DNA of 64,000 bases from Cephalopachus bancanus (GCA_027257055.1 JAPVLO010000161.1:310001-374000), one strand, 5' to 3'; numbered from the stretch's first letter, positions 34,736 through 44,694 are shown. The notes: generated by a model from the letters alone, not told the origin. Program-made: numbers and translations.

Positions 34736-36199
34736 CCTACTGCTGCTATTGCTGTTATGACCATACTTTTCAATTGTCCCCAGTTTTGCCTTACAGGTTT
34801 ACAGAGAACAAATCCAAATCCCGAAAGAGCCCTATTATCCATCGAGAGGCGAGCAGTTCCCTCCCCCAGGTTGAACATTTAATCTGCAAACCCTCCAACT
34901 CATTCCCAGGCCCTACTGGCTCTGGCTGGACCCCTAGGATTGGGTGAGACCTGCCACAATCCTTATAATGAGGGGGCTTCAAGCTCCGGTGGGGTCAGGG
35001 CAAGCCAGGCGGAGGGGGAGCCCTGGGATCCCATCTAGATCTGGGGTTACGCAGCTGTCTGTGCACAGAAACCTCTCTGTGCTCTTCATCGCTGAGTCAG
35101 CCTTCAGGCCCATCCCAGGTGGTCAGCCATGGGACTGGGCGCCTGTCCTACTGCGCGCACATGGCCAGCCATCACCTGCAGCCACTGACCCCTCCACATC
35201 CCAGTGGCCAGAAGCCTCCAGGTGGCAGGTCCCACCTTCAGGGGTGAATCCTGATTGGTCCACGGCAGTCTCATTTCCTGTGTCAGTGATAGACTGAGGC
35301 ATGTTCACGTGACCAGTTCTGACCAATGAGATGAGGAAGTCCGTGCAAGTGGTGGGTGTCCCTTGGAAAGGTTTTCTCAGGGACACCCTGGAGGCAACAG
35401 CCTTTTTCCTCACTGGGTTTCCTTCTGAAGGCACGTGGACCTGGAGCCATGACCCAGGGCGCTACACTACCATGCCATGGGGGCCAAACAGAAATTGCCG
35501 ACCCAACCCTGGAGCAGTCTGACTCATAACCTCTTACCACATGACGTCCCAACTTCTTATTGGTTGAGCCACGGCTTTTTGTTATTTGCTGCTCAAAGCA
35601 ACCTTGCTGATAGGCCACGGTTATATTTCATCTGGAGATTAAGCCCATCATCACACCAAAGGAGGGGTCTGGGCCAGGCTGTACACTCAAGAAAGCAAAA
35701 ACGGAATCTAAATGGACTCAGGTAGACAAAGGGACCAGGGCAAGGAGTCGCAGAGGAGGCAAAGGAACAAAGGCCTGAAGGCTGGACACGCCACAGGGGG
35801 CGTGTGGGGGAGGGGGGTGGAGAGGGCCCTCAGCCAGGCCACAGAGCCTCAGGTTTACCGGAGAGGAAGCCTTGACTCTGCCGACCTGAGGTTCTGCCCT
35901 GTAGCCTCGTGCTACGAGTAAGGGCACTCAGCCGGCCTTCTGACCCCCTACTCACCTAATCATACTCAGATCTCGCTCAAACGCCCTGGACAGAGGCCCG
36001 CTCAGCAGCGCTGGGGCAGGGTCACTGGGCCCTGCTTCTGCCAGGTATGATTCTGCCAGCCATGTCTCTTCCAGCCCCCAGGGCACTCATAAGAGACTCT
36101 GGCAAACAACTTGGCTGAAATCTGGGTCACTCTGTGCATGGGTCGGAAATCCATCAAACAGACAGTTACTAAGTGCCTACAAAGCAGGGTGCTAAGCGC
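34736..36199. other. Unassigned sequence
   Basis: No exon. The interval at about 35230-35640 has the look of an old LTR (several attggt/accaat boxes) but I cannot assign it. Confidence 0.35.
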
Positions 36200-36330
36200 G
36201 GCGGAGACAGGGCCCGGTTCAAATCTCAATTCTGTTTCTTCCCAGCTGTGTGACCTTGAGCGAGCCTTTGTACTTCTCCAAAGCTAGTGTCTTCACCTCT
36301 CTGTGATAAATGGCAAAATCAATGGTAGCT
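36200..36330 (+). mobile_element. MIR, sense
   Basis: ggttcaaatctcaattctgt, cagctgtgtgaccttgagcg, tgataaatggcaaaatcaat. Confidence 0.75.
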
Positions 36331-36714
36331 CTCATCATCACTGGCACCGTGGTGAGGGGGGTGGTGGGGGGGTGGATAAAATGATGCCCACACGACTTCC
36401 TGAGATGAAGGTTTGTAATCTAGGTGAGAGAAAAGACAAGCAAACAAGATGTGGTTATGGGCAAAAGTTGAGAAGTCATGCAGCCAGAAGGAAGGGAGGA
36501 GTATCTGGGATACTCCATAAGGAAGCAGAGTCTTGACAGGAATGATCAGAGCCAAGCAACACCAGAAGAAGACAAGATCTGTCAAAGCTGGGCGGGAGGG
36601 AATACAGGAAAGCCAGGGGTTCGATTCTGTACTCTTAAACCCTTCAGAACAGCGTGCTGCACACAGAAGGGCCAGACGTCACTGTCAAACGTGGGCGTCA
36701 TTTGCAACGTGCAG
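36331..36714. other. Unassigned sequence with G-rich tract
   Basis: Contains G-runs at about 36355-36372 able to form a G-quadruplex on the plus strand. No gene. Confidence 0.4.
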
Positions 36715-36880
36715 TAGTAAAGCTGTGAGCTTCAGTCAGAAAGACTCAGACTCAAATCCCAGCTCGACCACTGACCGTGTGACCTTGAGACCTTGAGCCC
36801 TTGAGCGAGTCACTTAACCTTTGAGCCCCAGGTTCCTTTTTTGCAAAGCAGGGATGATACTTCATTCACAGAAGGTCCCT
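36715..36880 (+). mobile_element. MIR, sense, with internal duplication
   Basis: cagactcaaatcccagctcg, actgaccgtgtgaccttgag. The gaccttgag motif is then repeated (gagaccttgagcccttgag) before gtcacttaacctttgagc, a small slippage duplication. Confidence 0.8.
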
Positions 36881-38484
36881 GGGGCTAGGATTCCCTTTCC
36901 CGCCCGGCTAATTCCTGCTCCAGGCCCTGAGATCCAGCCTCATCTCCTGCAGGGAGCCTCCCAGAGGCCTCCCGACCCTGTTACACCACCCCTTCCCCAC
37001 TCTACCCTGCTGCATTGTGATCACCTCACTCCTCCTCCTCCACCAGGTTCTGGAATTCGAAGAGGGAGGGGCAGGGAATCCCAGCATCTCTGGGACCCAG
37101 CCACACTCCTGCACCGAGCGGGTGTCTCCCTCCCCACGCCATTCCCTCGCCACATCCATGCCAGGGAGACTCGAGAGGGAGAAAGTGACTAGGTCCGCTG
37201 GGGGAAGGGGGTCTGGGATGGTTTCAGGGTGATATTACTAGATCTTGAGCGCTGAATAGGCATTTACTAGGGCAGGGCGGGGGAGGGGAGCATTCCGGGC
37301 AGAGCTGGAAGGTGCAGGTTCAAAAGCACAGAGGTGTGAAGGGAGGATGAGGTGGACTGTGGGTCCCGAGTGTTTGCTGGGAGGCGGCTGAAGATGAAGA
37401 TTCAGGCCCAGCTCCTCAAAGGGCGCGCATGCCACGCCGAGGATTTGACCCCACGGAGAGTGACGGAAAAACTGTAAACAGGTGGCATGGAGACCCTCAG
37501 GACAAGCTGCACTGGTTAGGGCTAAACCTGGGTTTGAGGGGGAGGTGACAGGGCTGCGGGTCACCACCTGGGGGCGGTTATTGCAGGAAGAGTCAAGGAG
37601 GACCAGAAGCTCTATCTGGTTGGTTGATGGGTGGAAATAGCTGACGTGATCTATCCGCACCCTACTATCCCCTACCCTCGCTAAAAAGCCATTTCCTACG
37701 ATCCTTCCATGCCATTCACAGGGCAGCTCTGAGTGAACTAGAGGGCCAGGCGGCGCTCTCTTCATTTTACAGTTGGACAAAGTGAGAGCCAGAGGAGAGA
37801 GACCTCACCTCGGCCACTCAGGCAACGAGGGGCCAGTCGCAACGCGAAGCCACGGTCTGGGTTCAGAGTGCCTGGACAGCTGGTCCTCAGCCACCGGACA
37901 AATGTGCTCAGCTCAGTGCCTCTGGGAGCCAGACCCTGGAGATGACCTTTGGCCTCTGAGTCATCTTGAGACTGGACCAGTCACCTGGGCCTGGGGCAGG
38001 ACAGGCTGTCTCCTGCAGGACCCCTGCAGGACCCGCTGACGGGTAGGTTTGCCAGTCTTCAGACGGGCCGGCAGAGGGACTCACCCCTGGAGCCATGCCT
38101 GTCTGTGAGTCCTCCAAAGTGGACACTGAGTAAGGGTTGGAAGGCGGCCAGTCCCTCCACAAAGGGGAAGGGGTAGAGGGAGCCCGTCCTTCACCGCCTT
38201 CTAAGAAGCCCCCAGATGCCCCCAACGCCCAGCACCCAGGCCCGGAGCAAGCAGCAGTCTGAGTTATCATCCCGGTTTGAATGGTAGCCGAGAAATCAGC
38301 CAGGGGGCTGCCCGGAGCTGAGGGCCAAGGGTTGGAAAAACAAGGCAGTTCTGTTACCTCCAGTCACGGAACCTCCAGAGGGGCAGAGGGGAGGTAGATG
38401 CGGGATCAGAAGGTGTCAACAGCCAGAGGGGGCTTTGTGTGTATGGGGGGGGCAGTTCAAATCTGAGCGGTTGGCTTTTGTTTT
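36881..38484. other. Unassigned GC-rich sequence
   Basis: No exon recognised. Reverse MIR-like text lies at 37740-37870 (cttcattttacagttggaca). This is intron 1, 1.3-2.9 kb downstream of exon 1. Confidence 0.4.
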
Positions 38485-38830
38485 CAAATGACCTGTTTAA
38501 TCATTACCTTTTGCAATCAAAGGAGCCAGGGCTCTGGCGGCAAAGGCAGGAGAGGATTTCAAACCTCCATACCCCACCGAGCAGCAGAGCAGCAGCTGAG
38601 AAGAAAGTAAACAAGATGCCACTGGCAGATCAGGCTCCATCTCGCAAACAATGGCCGGGCTGCGCTCCCCGCTCAGACACACACATCAAAGTGAGATTTC
38701 CAAGCAAGAACTTTAACAAGGCAGAGAGCAGGCTCGGATTGAATTATTTCCTTGTGTCCCTAGAGCTCAGCACCCAAGGGGACAGCCTAGGGGGCTGTCA
38801 TTTTAACGCTAACCTTGACCTGTGATGGAC
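38485..38830. promoter_or_regulatory. Candidate intronic enhancer
   Basis: A repeat-free, moderately AT-rich patch, about 1 kb downstream of exon 1, with clustered motif-like words. Two TCF/LEF-type ATCAAAG sites lie at 38516-38522 and 38685-38691, a SOX-type AACAATGG at 38647-38654, and a homeodomain-like TTTAATCATTA near 38496-38506. The sequence has the texture of conserved noncoding DNA. Motif clustering alone is weak evidence, and conservation has not been tested. Confidence 0.35.
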
Positions 38831-39556
38831 TCATTCATTTTGCAGTGCGGGAGAACCACCGCCGCCCCAAGCCCCCAAAAGCCAACCAGCAACAACTTCA
38901 CCCTCCCTTTTTACAGTCACAATGGTGGGTAAACGAGGGACTTAAGTTGCAGCCGCTAGCTGACACGCCACTCCGGCTCCTTGAAAACAACCACCAGAAA
39001 CCCTAATCCAAGCACCCTCCAGGGCTCACAAAGTCAAACCCTTACCTGGCCTTGGGGAATTTCAAGTTCTTTCTCCCTCTTTCACCTCCTCGGGCCTTCC
39101 ACTATTTTTTCCCCCTGCAGCATCCAAGCCCAGCCTCAAGGCAGATCCATAAACACGCCCGCTCCTCCCCTTCCCCGGTTCGGCGAAACACCCCCACCCC
39201 GCTCCAGGACCCCGAGGATAAAGGATCGCAGCGGCCCGCGCCCCCCGCCCAGCCTGCCCCCGCGCCGCCCGCCACCCTCGCGGGCACCTCGAGATAAACA
39301 CCCACTAAGGATTTTCGGATTTTCTGCGCCGGCTAGCCGCGCTCGGCAGAATCCCTCCCGCCGCGGTGGCGACGGGGCCGGCCCGGCGAGGGGCTGGGGG
39401 AGGGGGCGCCGGCTTGTTTCCGCCTCGGCCGCGTCCCCACACCTGCTTTCCATTCATTCGTTCGCTCGCTCGCCCGTTCACTCGTCCACGGGCTCGCGCC
39501 CGCGGCCGCCCGCGCGCGGCGGGCCCGGGGGGCGCGCCGGGGCCGGCCGGCCGGCC

Positions 39557-39573
39557 GGGCGGGCGGGCGGGGG
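39557..39573 (+). other. G-quadruplex-capable run in start of intron 1
   Basis: gggcgggcgggcggggg has four G-tracts with one-base loops on the plus (non-transcribed-product) strand, about 170 bp past the splice donor. The preceding ccggccggccggccgg is self-complementary. Confidence 0.7.
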
Positions 39574-39740
39574 TCGGGGCGCGGGCGCCGCGGGGGGGCC
39601 GGCGCGGGCCGGCGCGGGCGGCGGGCGGCGGGCGGCGGCGGGGGCGCGCGCCGGGCCCCGAGCGGCTCCCGCGGCGGGCGGCGAGGACCGCGCCCGGGCG
39701 CGCCCCTTTGTCTCGGCCCGGCCGGCGCCGCGGCCCCGCG

Positions 39741-39747
39741 CGCTCAC
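39741..39747 (-). other. CASTOR2: Splice donor of exon 1
   Basis: On the minus strand the exon ends ...AAGACCAG and the intron begins GTGAGCG, a good match to the donor consensus. Reading on in frame would reach TGA at once, which supports a real exon boundary here. Confidence 0.9.
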
Positions 39748-39860
39748 CTGGTCTTGGAGGACAGGAAGGCAAGTTTGATGAGGCCGTAGGTGAAGAGCGG
39801 GATACTCTCCTTGGCGACGCTGGCAACTTGCAGCCGGTGCTCCAGGATGTGGAGTTCCAT
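39748..39860 (-). CDS. CASTOR2: CASTOR2 exon 1 (N-terminal 37 codons, partial gene)
   Basis: The exon encodes MELHILEHRLQVASVAK (residues 1-17), continuing ESIPLFTYGLIKLAFLSSKT to residue 37, then two bases of a split codon before the GT donor. This matches the conserved N terminus of the GATS/CASTOR family and fits CASTOR2 (GATSL2) rather than CASTOR1, whose N terminus differs after residue 9. CASTOR proteins are cytosolic, about 330 residues, built from ACT-type domains; they bind GATOR2 and link arginine supply to mTORC1, CASTOR2 by pairing with CASTOR1. This exon gives the first strand and helix of ACT domain 1 and holds none of the known arginine-contact residues. The start was chosen for family conservation and a strong Kozak context (accATGG, A at -3 and G at +4). 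The frame is open upstream only because of GC richness. No second exon was found, so intron 1 appears to exceed 39 kb. Humans have near-identical paralogues (including CASTOR3P/GATS), so the exact copy cannot be told from this exon. Confidence 0.87.
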
Positions 39861-39992
39861 GGTCCGCCCGCCGCGCGCCCCGCGGCGGCGCATCGGCGGG
39901 GGGCGAGCCGCGGCCCCCGCCCCCTCCGCGCCGGCACCGAGCGCCGCGGGCGGCCGGCCGGGGGCCGGGGGCTGGCGCCGCGCGGGGGCGGC

Positions 39993-40020
39993 GGCCGGGC
40001 CGGGCCGGGCCGGGCCGGGC
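39993..40020. repeat. (GGGCC)n pentanucleotide run in the 5' leader/promoter
   Basis: About five consecutive cgggc/gggcc units, 130-160 bp upstream of the start codon on the minus strand, probably in the 5' leader. Such tracts are slippage-prone and structure-forming. Confidence 0.85.
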
Positions 40021-40170
40021 GCAGGGGCGGCCCGCCCGGTCGGGGCCGCGGGGCGAGGGGCAGCGCCGGCGGAGCGGCCGGGCGGCGGGGCAGCGGCGCG
40101 CGGCGCCGGGCGCGGAGAGCAGCTGGTGCTCGCTGGAACAAACAACTTGCCACTCAAACGCCGGCCCGGG

Positions 40171-40180
40171 GCGCGTGCGC
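40171..40180. promoter_or_regulatory. NRF1-like site
   Basis: gcgcgtgcgc closely fits the palindromic NRF1 consensus (GCGCNTGCGC), about 310 bp upstream of the start codon and next to the ZNF143-like element, as in many housekeeping promoters. Confidence 0.6.
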
Positions 40181-40191
40181 GGCCGCGCGCC

Positions 40192-40210
40192 GCCTGCCGG
40201 GACTCGTAGT
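40192..40210 (-). promoter_or_regulatory. ZNF143/Staf-type promoter element
   Basis: Minus strand reads ACTACGAGTCCCGGCAGGC, close to the classic ACTACAAYTCCCAGCATGC motif found near start sites of CpG-island promoters. It is oriented with the gene, about 330 bp upstream of the ATG, which suggests transcription starts nearby. Confidence 0.65.
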
Positions 40211-40660
40211 CCGCGCGCCCGCCCGGCCGCCCGGCGCCCCCGCCCGCGCCGGGGCCGGGCCGAGCCGGACGCGGGCCGCGCCGCGCCGGAGGAGGCCGGG
40301 TCGGGAGGCGGCGGTCGGGGGGCCGCGGGGCCGCGGGGGCGGGGAGGCTGCCGGGGAGCCCGCGGCGAGGGGGCGGGGCGCGCGCGGAGGGCGGCGGCCT
40401 TCCCGGCGGAGGAGGCGCGCGCGCCCGGCACGGGGGCGAGAGAGCCCCCGCGGGGCCGCGTGGGGCTCGGCGCGGCGAGAGGGGAGAGGGGACGGGCGGG
40501 AGAGCAGGCGGGCGCGGGAGCCGGGCCCGGAGGGTCCCGTGTGCAGCCCGCGGCGGGGCGCGGGGGGGACCGCGGAGGCCGAGTTCGGGGCACCTCGGAG
40601 AACAGCCGAGGCGCTGCCCGGGCCGGGGCCGGGGCGCTGGGGACGGCACAGCTTCCCCCT

Positions 40661-40948
40661 TCCTTAATGGCTGTCTGGTTTTGGCATCTTCTAGGTTGAA
40701 GTTACTGCTGCTTTGACCTTTGGAAGAGCAGTTTGGGGACGTGATGGATCGGGTCTGCCTGCTGGGGCAGGCTGGGGGACTCTCTTTTGGAGGAAGACTC
40801 TGGCTGTGCTCTCTCACTTCCAGTCATCTCCTCCAAGGGGCGTGAAGCCCCCCCGAATCTTTGCAGACCTTAGAGCATGTCCACCTCCACCCCCCACCCC
40901 CCACTCCCATTCATTTTCACTAAAGAATGTGTCACCTTCTAATATACA
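40661..40948. other. Upstream flank, unassigned
   Basis: Between the CpG island and the mariner element; has a C-rich run at 40880-40905. No gene. Confidence 0.4.
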
Positions 40949-41183
40949 AGAGGGTGCCAAGAAGTGTATACACATTTTAAGAAAGGAAGAAGCTGTATTA
41001 AAACTGTAATGCTAAATATATACCGAGAACAAAAGATGGATACAAGTCACGTTTGACTTCTGCAATTACAAGAGGTGCTCAAAGTGGTGACCGTCAGCGT
41101 CCAGGCACTTCTGATTACAAGGAACTGAAAGTAACACATGGATAACCTCTCTTAAATTGTGTATACATTTTTTGGCACCCCCG
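40949..41183 (-). mobile_element. Internally deleted mariner (Tc1/mariner) element with TIRs
   Basis: Left end gggtgccaagaagtgtatac and the reverse complement of the right end, gggtgccaaaaaatgtatac, form terminal inverted repeats that extend through acacattttaaga with few mismatches. TA dinucleotides sit just outside both ends, as expected for mariner insertion. The minus strand inside encodes CLDADGHHFEHLL followed by a stop, typical of a mariner transposase C terminus. The 235-bp length means almost all of the transposase is missing, so it is a non-autonomous derivative (MITE-like). It lies about 300 bp upstream of the CpG island. Confidence 0.8.
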
Positions 41184-41204
41184 GTATTTACTTTTCTCTC
41201 TCTC

Positions 41205-41345
41205 TCTCTTTTCTCATCTGCCTCCCCACTCCAGAATCTCAACCCCACGAAGGCAGTGTTTTTTGTGGGTTCTCTGCTGTATTCCCAGTGTCTGCAATGG
41301 CAGCTGGCCTATGAGAGACACTCATGCGATATTTGTGGAATGTGT
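41205..41345 (+). mobile_element. L2 LINE 3' terminus
   Basis: cacgaaggcagtgttttttg, ctgctgtattcccagtgtct, ccactccagaatctcaac, ending gatatttgtggaatg. Matches the L2 3'UTR order. Confidence 0.75.
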
Positions 41346-42309
41346 AAACACGTCCATCTATGCCTTTAGGACTGAGAGATCTAGAAAGCCCAAATGGAAA
41401 TGCGTCCAGGGCCAGGTGGGTAGCGCAGATGCCTGGCACACTTGGGGATCAGACAGTGGGAAATGGCACCGGAGATAGGAGGCCTGCCTGAAGGCATAAC
41501 ATTCAACTTCTAAGAAAACCACCAACAGGTGAAACAAAACAAGGCTACAGGCAGGGTTTGGCCAGTTTTCTGACTTCTTGTTTTGATGTTCTAAATCAGT
41601 GCTTTCCAATAAGCAGGATTTGAATGACCCGTGTAGTGGATGGTGAAATCAATTTAGCAGGGCATGACCAGCATTAAAAAAGAATTAAACAGGATAGAAG
41701 ATGGCCCAGAGCATTGCATATAGTAAGAGTAGGTTGCTGTTATCTTTTCTGTGCCCCCAGGAAACTTTCATTTTGGCTATATGTATACATGTGTGCATGC
41801 ATGTACCAGATCTTGATATTAAGGTTTTTTGTTTGGTTGGTTTTTTTGCTTTTTATCGTAGTTCTTGATCAAAAACATTTTAAAACACGGTGGACTTTAT
41901 ATTTAACCAAGCCAGGCCGTCATAAAGTTGGCAAATTTAGACCACATTGGTGGGAGATGCAGAATTGCTTTCACTGAGTTGTATTTGGTGCTTAAGATTT
42001 CTGTGAAACTAACTTCTGAAATTAACATTGGGATGTGAAGAAAATTGATCTCCTGGTTGCCACATCTGGAGTATGGTTTCAGGCTGGGATTAGGGTGAGG
42101 CAAGTAAGGCAGTTTAGTCCCCGAATGAAAGGAGATACTGACTCCCAAGGTCACGCAGTGCTGGGCAGGCGCTGTCCTGGTAGAATTCCCTCCTTGCTGG
42201 GTTCCTGTGCCCTGTGCGCTTCTCTGCTTCCTCTGGGTTTCCAATCTTGGTGTCTCCTCTGCCTAGCCCTGAGATGAGGGGAGGCCTGCCTTGTGTTCCC
42301 TCCTATAAT
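41346..42309. other. Unassigned upstream sequence
   Basis: No gene seen. Mixed composition with T-rich patches near 41820-41860. Confidence 0.35.
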
Positions 42310-42507
42310 ATATTGTTACAGTCATCGGTGCCAGTGAATCTGTCTCCTGGTACGTTCCCCCCATGTTGACTCTAGGTTTGGCCTTGTGACTTTCATGGGT
42401 TTGGTCAATGGGGTATTGACAGGTGTGCTTGGATAGCCCTGTGCATCAGGACTCGCCCTCTTGGGATGCTGCCCTGAAGCGCTCTTCCTGTAAGGAACTC
42501 TGGAAGA

Positions 42508-42796
42508 GGCTGGGCCCCGTGGCTCAGCCTGTAATCCCAGCACTTTGGGAGGCCGAGGTGGGTGGATTGCCTGATCCCGCGAGTTCCAGACCAGCCTGGG
42601 CAACTTGGTGAGACCGTGTCTCCATAATGAATAAAAAAAAAATTAGCTGGACGTGGTAGTGCGTACCTGTAGTTCTGGCTACTTGGAAGGCTGAGGTGGA
42701 AGGATCACTGGAGCCCAGTGGGTCCACGCTGGGGTGACCGTGAACATGCCACAGCACTCCAGCCTGGGCAGCAGGGTGAAGTTCCAACTCAAAAAA
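42508..42796 (+). mobile_element. Alu, intermediate, sense
   Basis: Shortened A box (ggctcagcctgtaatccc) and partly changed B region (gatcccgcgagttccagacc-agcc). Full dimer, A-rich tail. Confidence 0.92.
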
Positions 42797-42810
42797 AGAA
42801 AAAAACATGC

Positions 42811-43065
42811 CTGGGCGTGGTGGCTCAAGCCTGTAATCCCAGCACTTTGGGAGGCCTGGGCAACATGGTGAGACCTTGTCTCTGCAATAAAATGACAAAA
42901 TTTTAGCCAGGCGTGGTAGTGCGTGCCTGTAGTCCCAGTTCCTTGGAAGGCTGAGGCAGAAAAATCGCCAGAGCCCTGCAGGCCGACACTAGGGTGGCCA
43001 TGAGCGTACCACTGTACTCCAGCCTGGGCGACGGAGTGAGACTCCAACTCAAAAAAAGAAAAAAG
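42811..43065 (+). mobile_element. Alu, intermediate, sense, left-arm deletion
   Basis: gcgtggtggctcaagcctgt, then after gggaggc a jump to ctgggcaacatggtgagacc. The B-box segment of the left arm is deleted. Confidence 0.9.
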
Positions 43066-43499
43066 ACTTGGTGAGAATCCTGTATGAAAGAAAGACTGAG
43101 AAAAGAGTTCTAGCTGTCTCAGCTGAGCCCAGACCCTGCCAGCAGCTAGCCCCAACTGCCAGACACATGAGCTAGATCATCTTGGACTGTCCAGCTGACT
43201 GTCTAGCTGAGCACGGCCACATGAATGAGCCGGGTGAAACCAGAACTACCTAGCCAACCAATGGAAACGTGACAGGAAATACATGGTTTTTAGCCATGAA
43301 GACTTGGTGAGGGTCTTCGTAAGAAGTGGAGATTAGGACACAGAGCCATACAGAAGGAAGATCAAGTGAAGACAAGGAGGATATCATCGACAAACCAAAG
43401 AGAGAAGCATCGGAGGAAATCAACTCCGCCGACACCTTAATTTTGGGCTTCTAGCCCAAGGGGTTTATAATGCAGTCACAGAGAGTTGATACATTCCCT

Positions 43500-43745
43500 C
43501 AGCCCTTATCTTCTTCATTCTCTGACCCCTCATACATCGATGGCCCACAAATGGACGGTTCCAGTTCCCTAGACCCTGATTCACATATCTGACTTCCTAG
43601 TGGATGGCTGTGTCCACCTGAACGTTCATAGGTTCGCCTAAACCAGTCTGTTTAAATCTCACATCATCGTGTAGCTCACCTCAGAACTTTCCTTTTTCTC
43701 CTGAAACCCCTGTCTTGGCTAATGACACCATCTCCCATTCCTCCA
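43500..43745 (+). mobile_element. L2 LINE remnant
   Basis: cacatatctgacttcctagt, gtggatggctgtgtccacct and gtctgtttaaatctcacatc occur in L2 coding-end order. Confidence 0.55.
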
Positions 43746-44004
43746 GGTACAGACCTTGTATGGCGCACGGTATTTTCCAAGATCTTTCATTCTGCACACT
43801 CTTCTTACAGCGTGACCTTGACGATCATCCCATTCTGAGGTAAGTCTGTTTCCTTCCTTTGAATTGGGTGAGCCTGTGATTGCAGAGAAAATGACACCAT
43901 GTGATTTCTGAAACCAGGTCATAAAGGACGATACTGTTTCCACCTGGTCCTCTTGGGGTGGCGACCCTTGAAACCCATCTGCCGTGCCATGAGGGTGCAT
44001 GGGT
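43746..44004. other. Short unassigned spacer
   Basis: MLT1-like words may extend leftward here, but I cannot assign them. Confidence 0.3.
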
Positions 44005-44385
44005 GTTAGTTTGCTAGGTTGCTGTGACCCAGCACCACAGATTGGGTGGCTTCAACAATAGAAATTGATTGTCTCACGATTCTGGGGGCTAGATGCCCAA
44101 GATTAAGGTGCTGGCAGAGCTGATTTCTTCTAAGGCTTCTCTCGTTGGCTAGTCGATGGCTTCGTCTTCACTTGGTCTTTCTTCTGTACATGTTTGTGTC
44201 CTAATCTTCACTTCTAATGAAGACCCTTGCCATATTAAATTAGAGCCCACCCAGATGACCTCATCTGAACTTTAATTATCTCTTTAAAAACCCTATCTCC
44301 AAGTACAGGCACGCTCTGAGGTACTGGGGGTTAGGAGGTCAGCATGTCAATGTTAGGGGACACAATTTGACCCCTCACAGTATTT
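44005..44385 (-). mobile_element. MLT1/MaLR LTR, antisense
   Basis: gttagtttgctaggttgctg, ttgtctcacgattctggggg, gatttcttctaaggcttctc, accctatctccaagtacagg, gacacaatttgacccctcac. Nearly complete reverse MLT1. Confidence 0.85.
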
Positions 44386-44548
44386 TGGCCAGTAGCATTC
44401 TTGAAGGTTCCCGATGATAGCCAGTATCAACCCCCAGAATTGTAGTGAGCGCACCTTCACCAGACTGCAAATGCATAAGGGACCCAGCAGAGCTGGATCA
44501 GCCTCCAGAACCATGAGAGATCATAATAAAATAATTATTGTTGTTTAT
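44386..44548. other. Short unassigned spacer
   Basis: Possible MLT1 internal or unrelated sequence. Confidence 0.3.
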
Positions 44549-44694
44549 TTATTGATGTTTTAGAGGCAGGGTCTTGCTCTGTGCTCAGGCTGGAGTGCAA
44601 TGGCTCAATCATAGCTCACCGCAGCTTTGAACTCCTGGACCCAAGCCATCTTCCCACTTCAGCCTTCCAAGTAGTTGGGACTATAGGTGTTTAC
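44549..44694 (-). mobile_element. Alu right-arm fragment, antisense, old
   Basis: ggcagggtcttgctctgtgc, tcatagctcaccgcagcttt, ccaagtagttgggactatag. One arm only. Confidence 0.8.

Larger units (their letters stand above)
39130..40660. promoter_or_regulatory. CASTOR2: CpG island covering the CASTOR2 promoter and exon 1
   Basis: About 1.5 kb of very GC-rich DNA with abundant undepleted CpG, in sharp contrast with both flanks. It surrounds the minus-strand start codon, so it is the promoter island of that gene. It explains the many long open frames on both strands here (up to 433 codons), because stop codons are rare in such DNA. No TATA box was seen, which suits a broad housekeeping-type promoter. 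GC boxes (gggggcgggg) occur near 40335-40345 and 40370-40378. The transcription start is not defined by sequence but should lie between the start codon and about 40.3 kb. Confidence 0.93.
42310..43470 (+). repeat. Ancient LTR-like repeat split by two Alus
   Basis: 42310-42507 (ccatgttgactctaggtttg, ctcgccctcttgggatgctg) continues after the Alus at 43066-43470 (gtagctgtctcagctgagccc-like text, then ggacacagagccatacagaa and gccgacaccttaattttggg). The last part resembles MLT1. Family names not certain. Confidence 0.5.

Noticed and set aside
35230..35640. CCAAT-rich interval as a second promoter
   Set aside because: The attggt/accaat boxes are scattered, there is no CpG enrichment or first exon, and the text looks like an old unassigned LTR.
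39366..40667. 433-codon plus-strand frame and several 280-370 codon frames in the CpG island
   Set aside because: Low-complexity Arg/Gly/Ala/Pro translations appear in nearly all frames on both strands, as expected for very GC-rich DNA. Only the minus-strand MELHILEHR frame matches a known family.
39861..40817. In-frame N-terminal extension of the CASTOR2 exon by about 319 codons
   Set aside because: The family N terminus is MELHILEHR, the internal ATG has a strong Kozak context, and the upstream translation is low-complexity CpG-island sequence that runs through promoter motifs.
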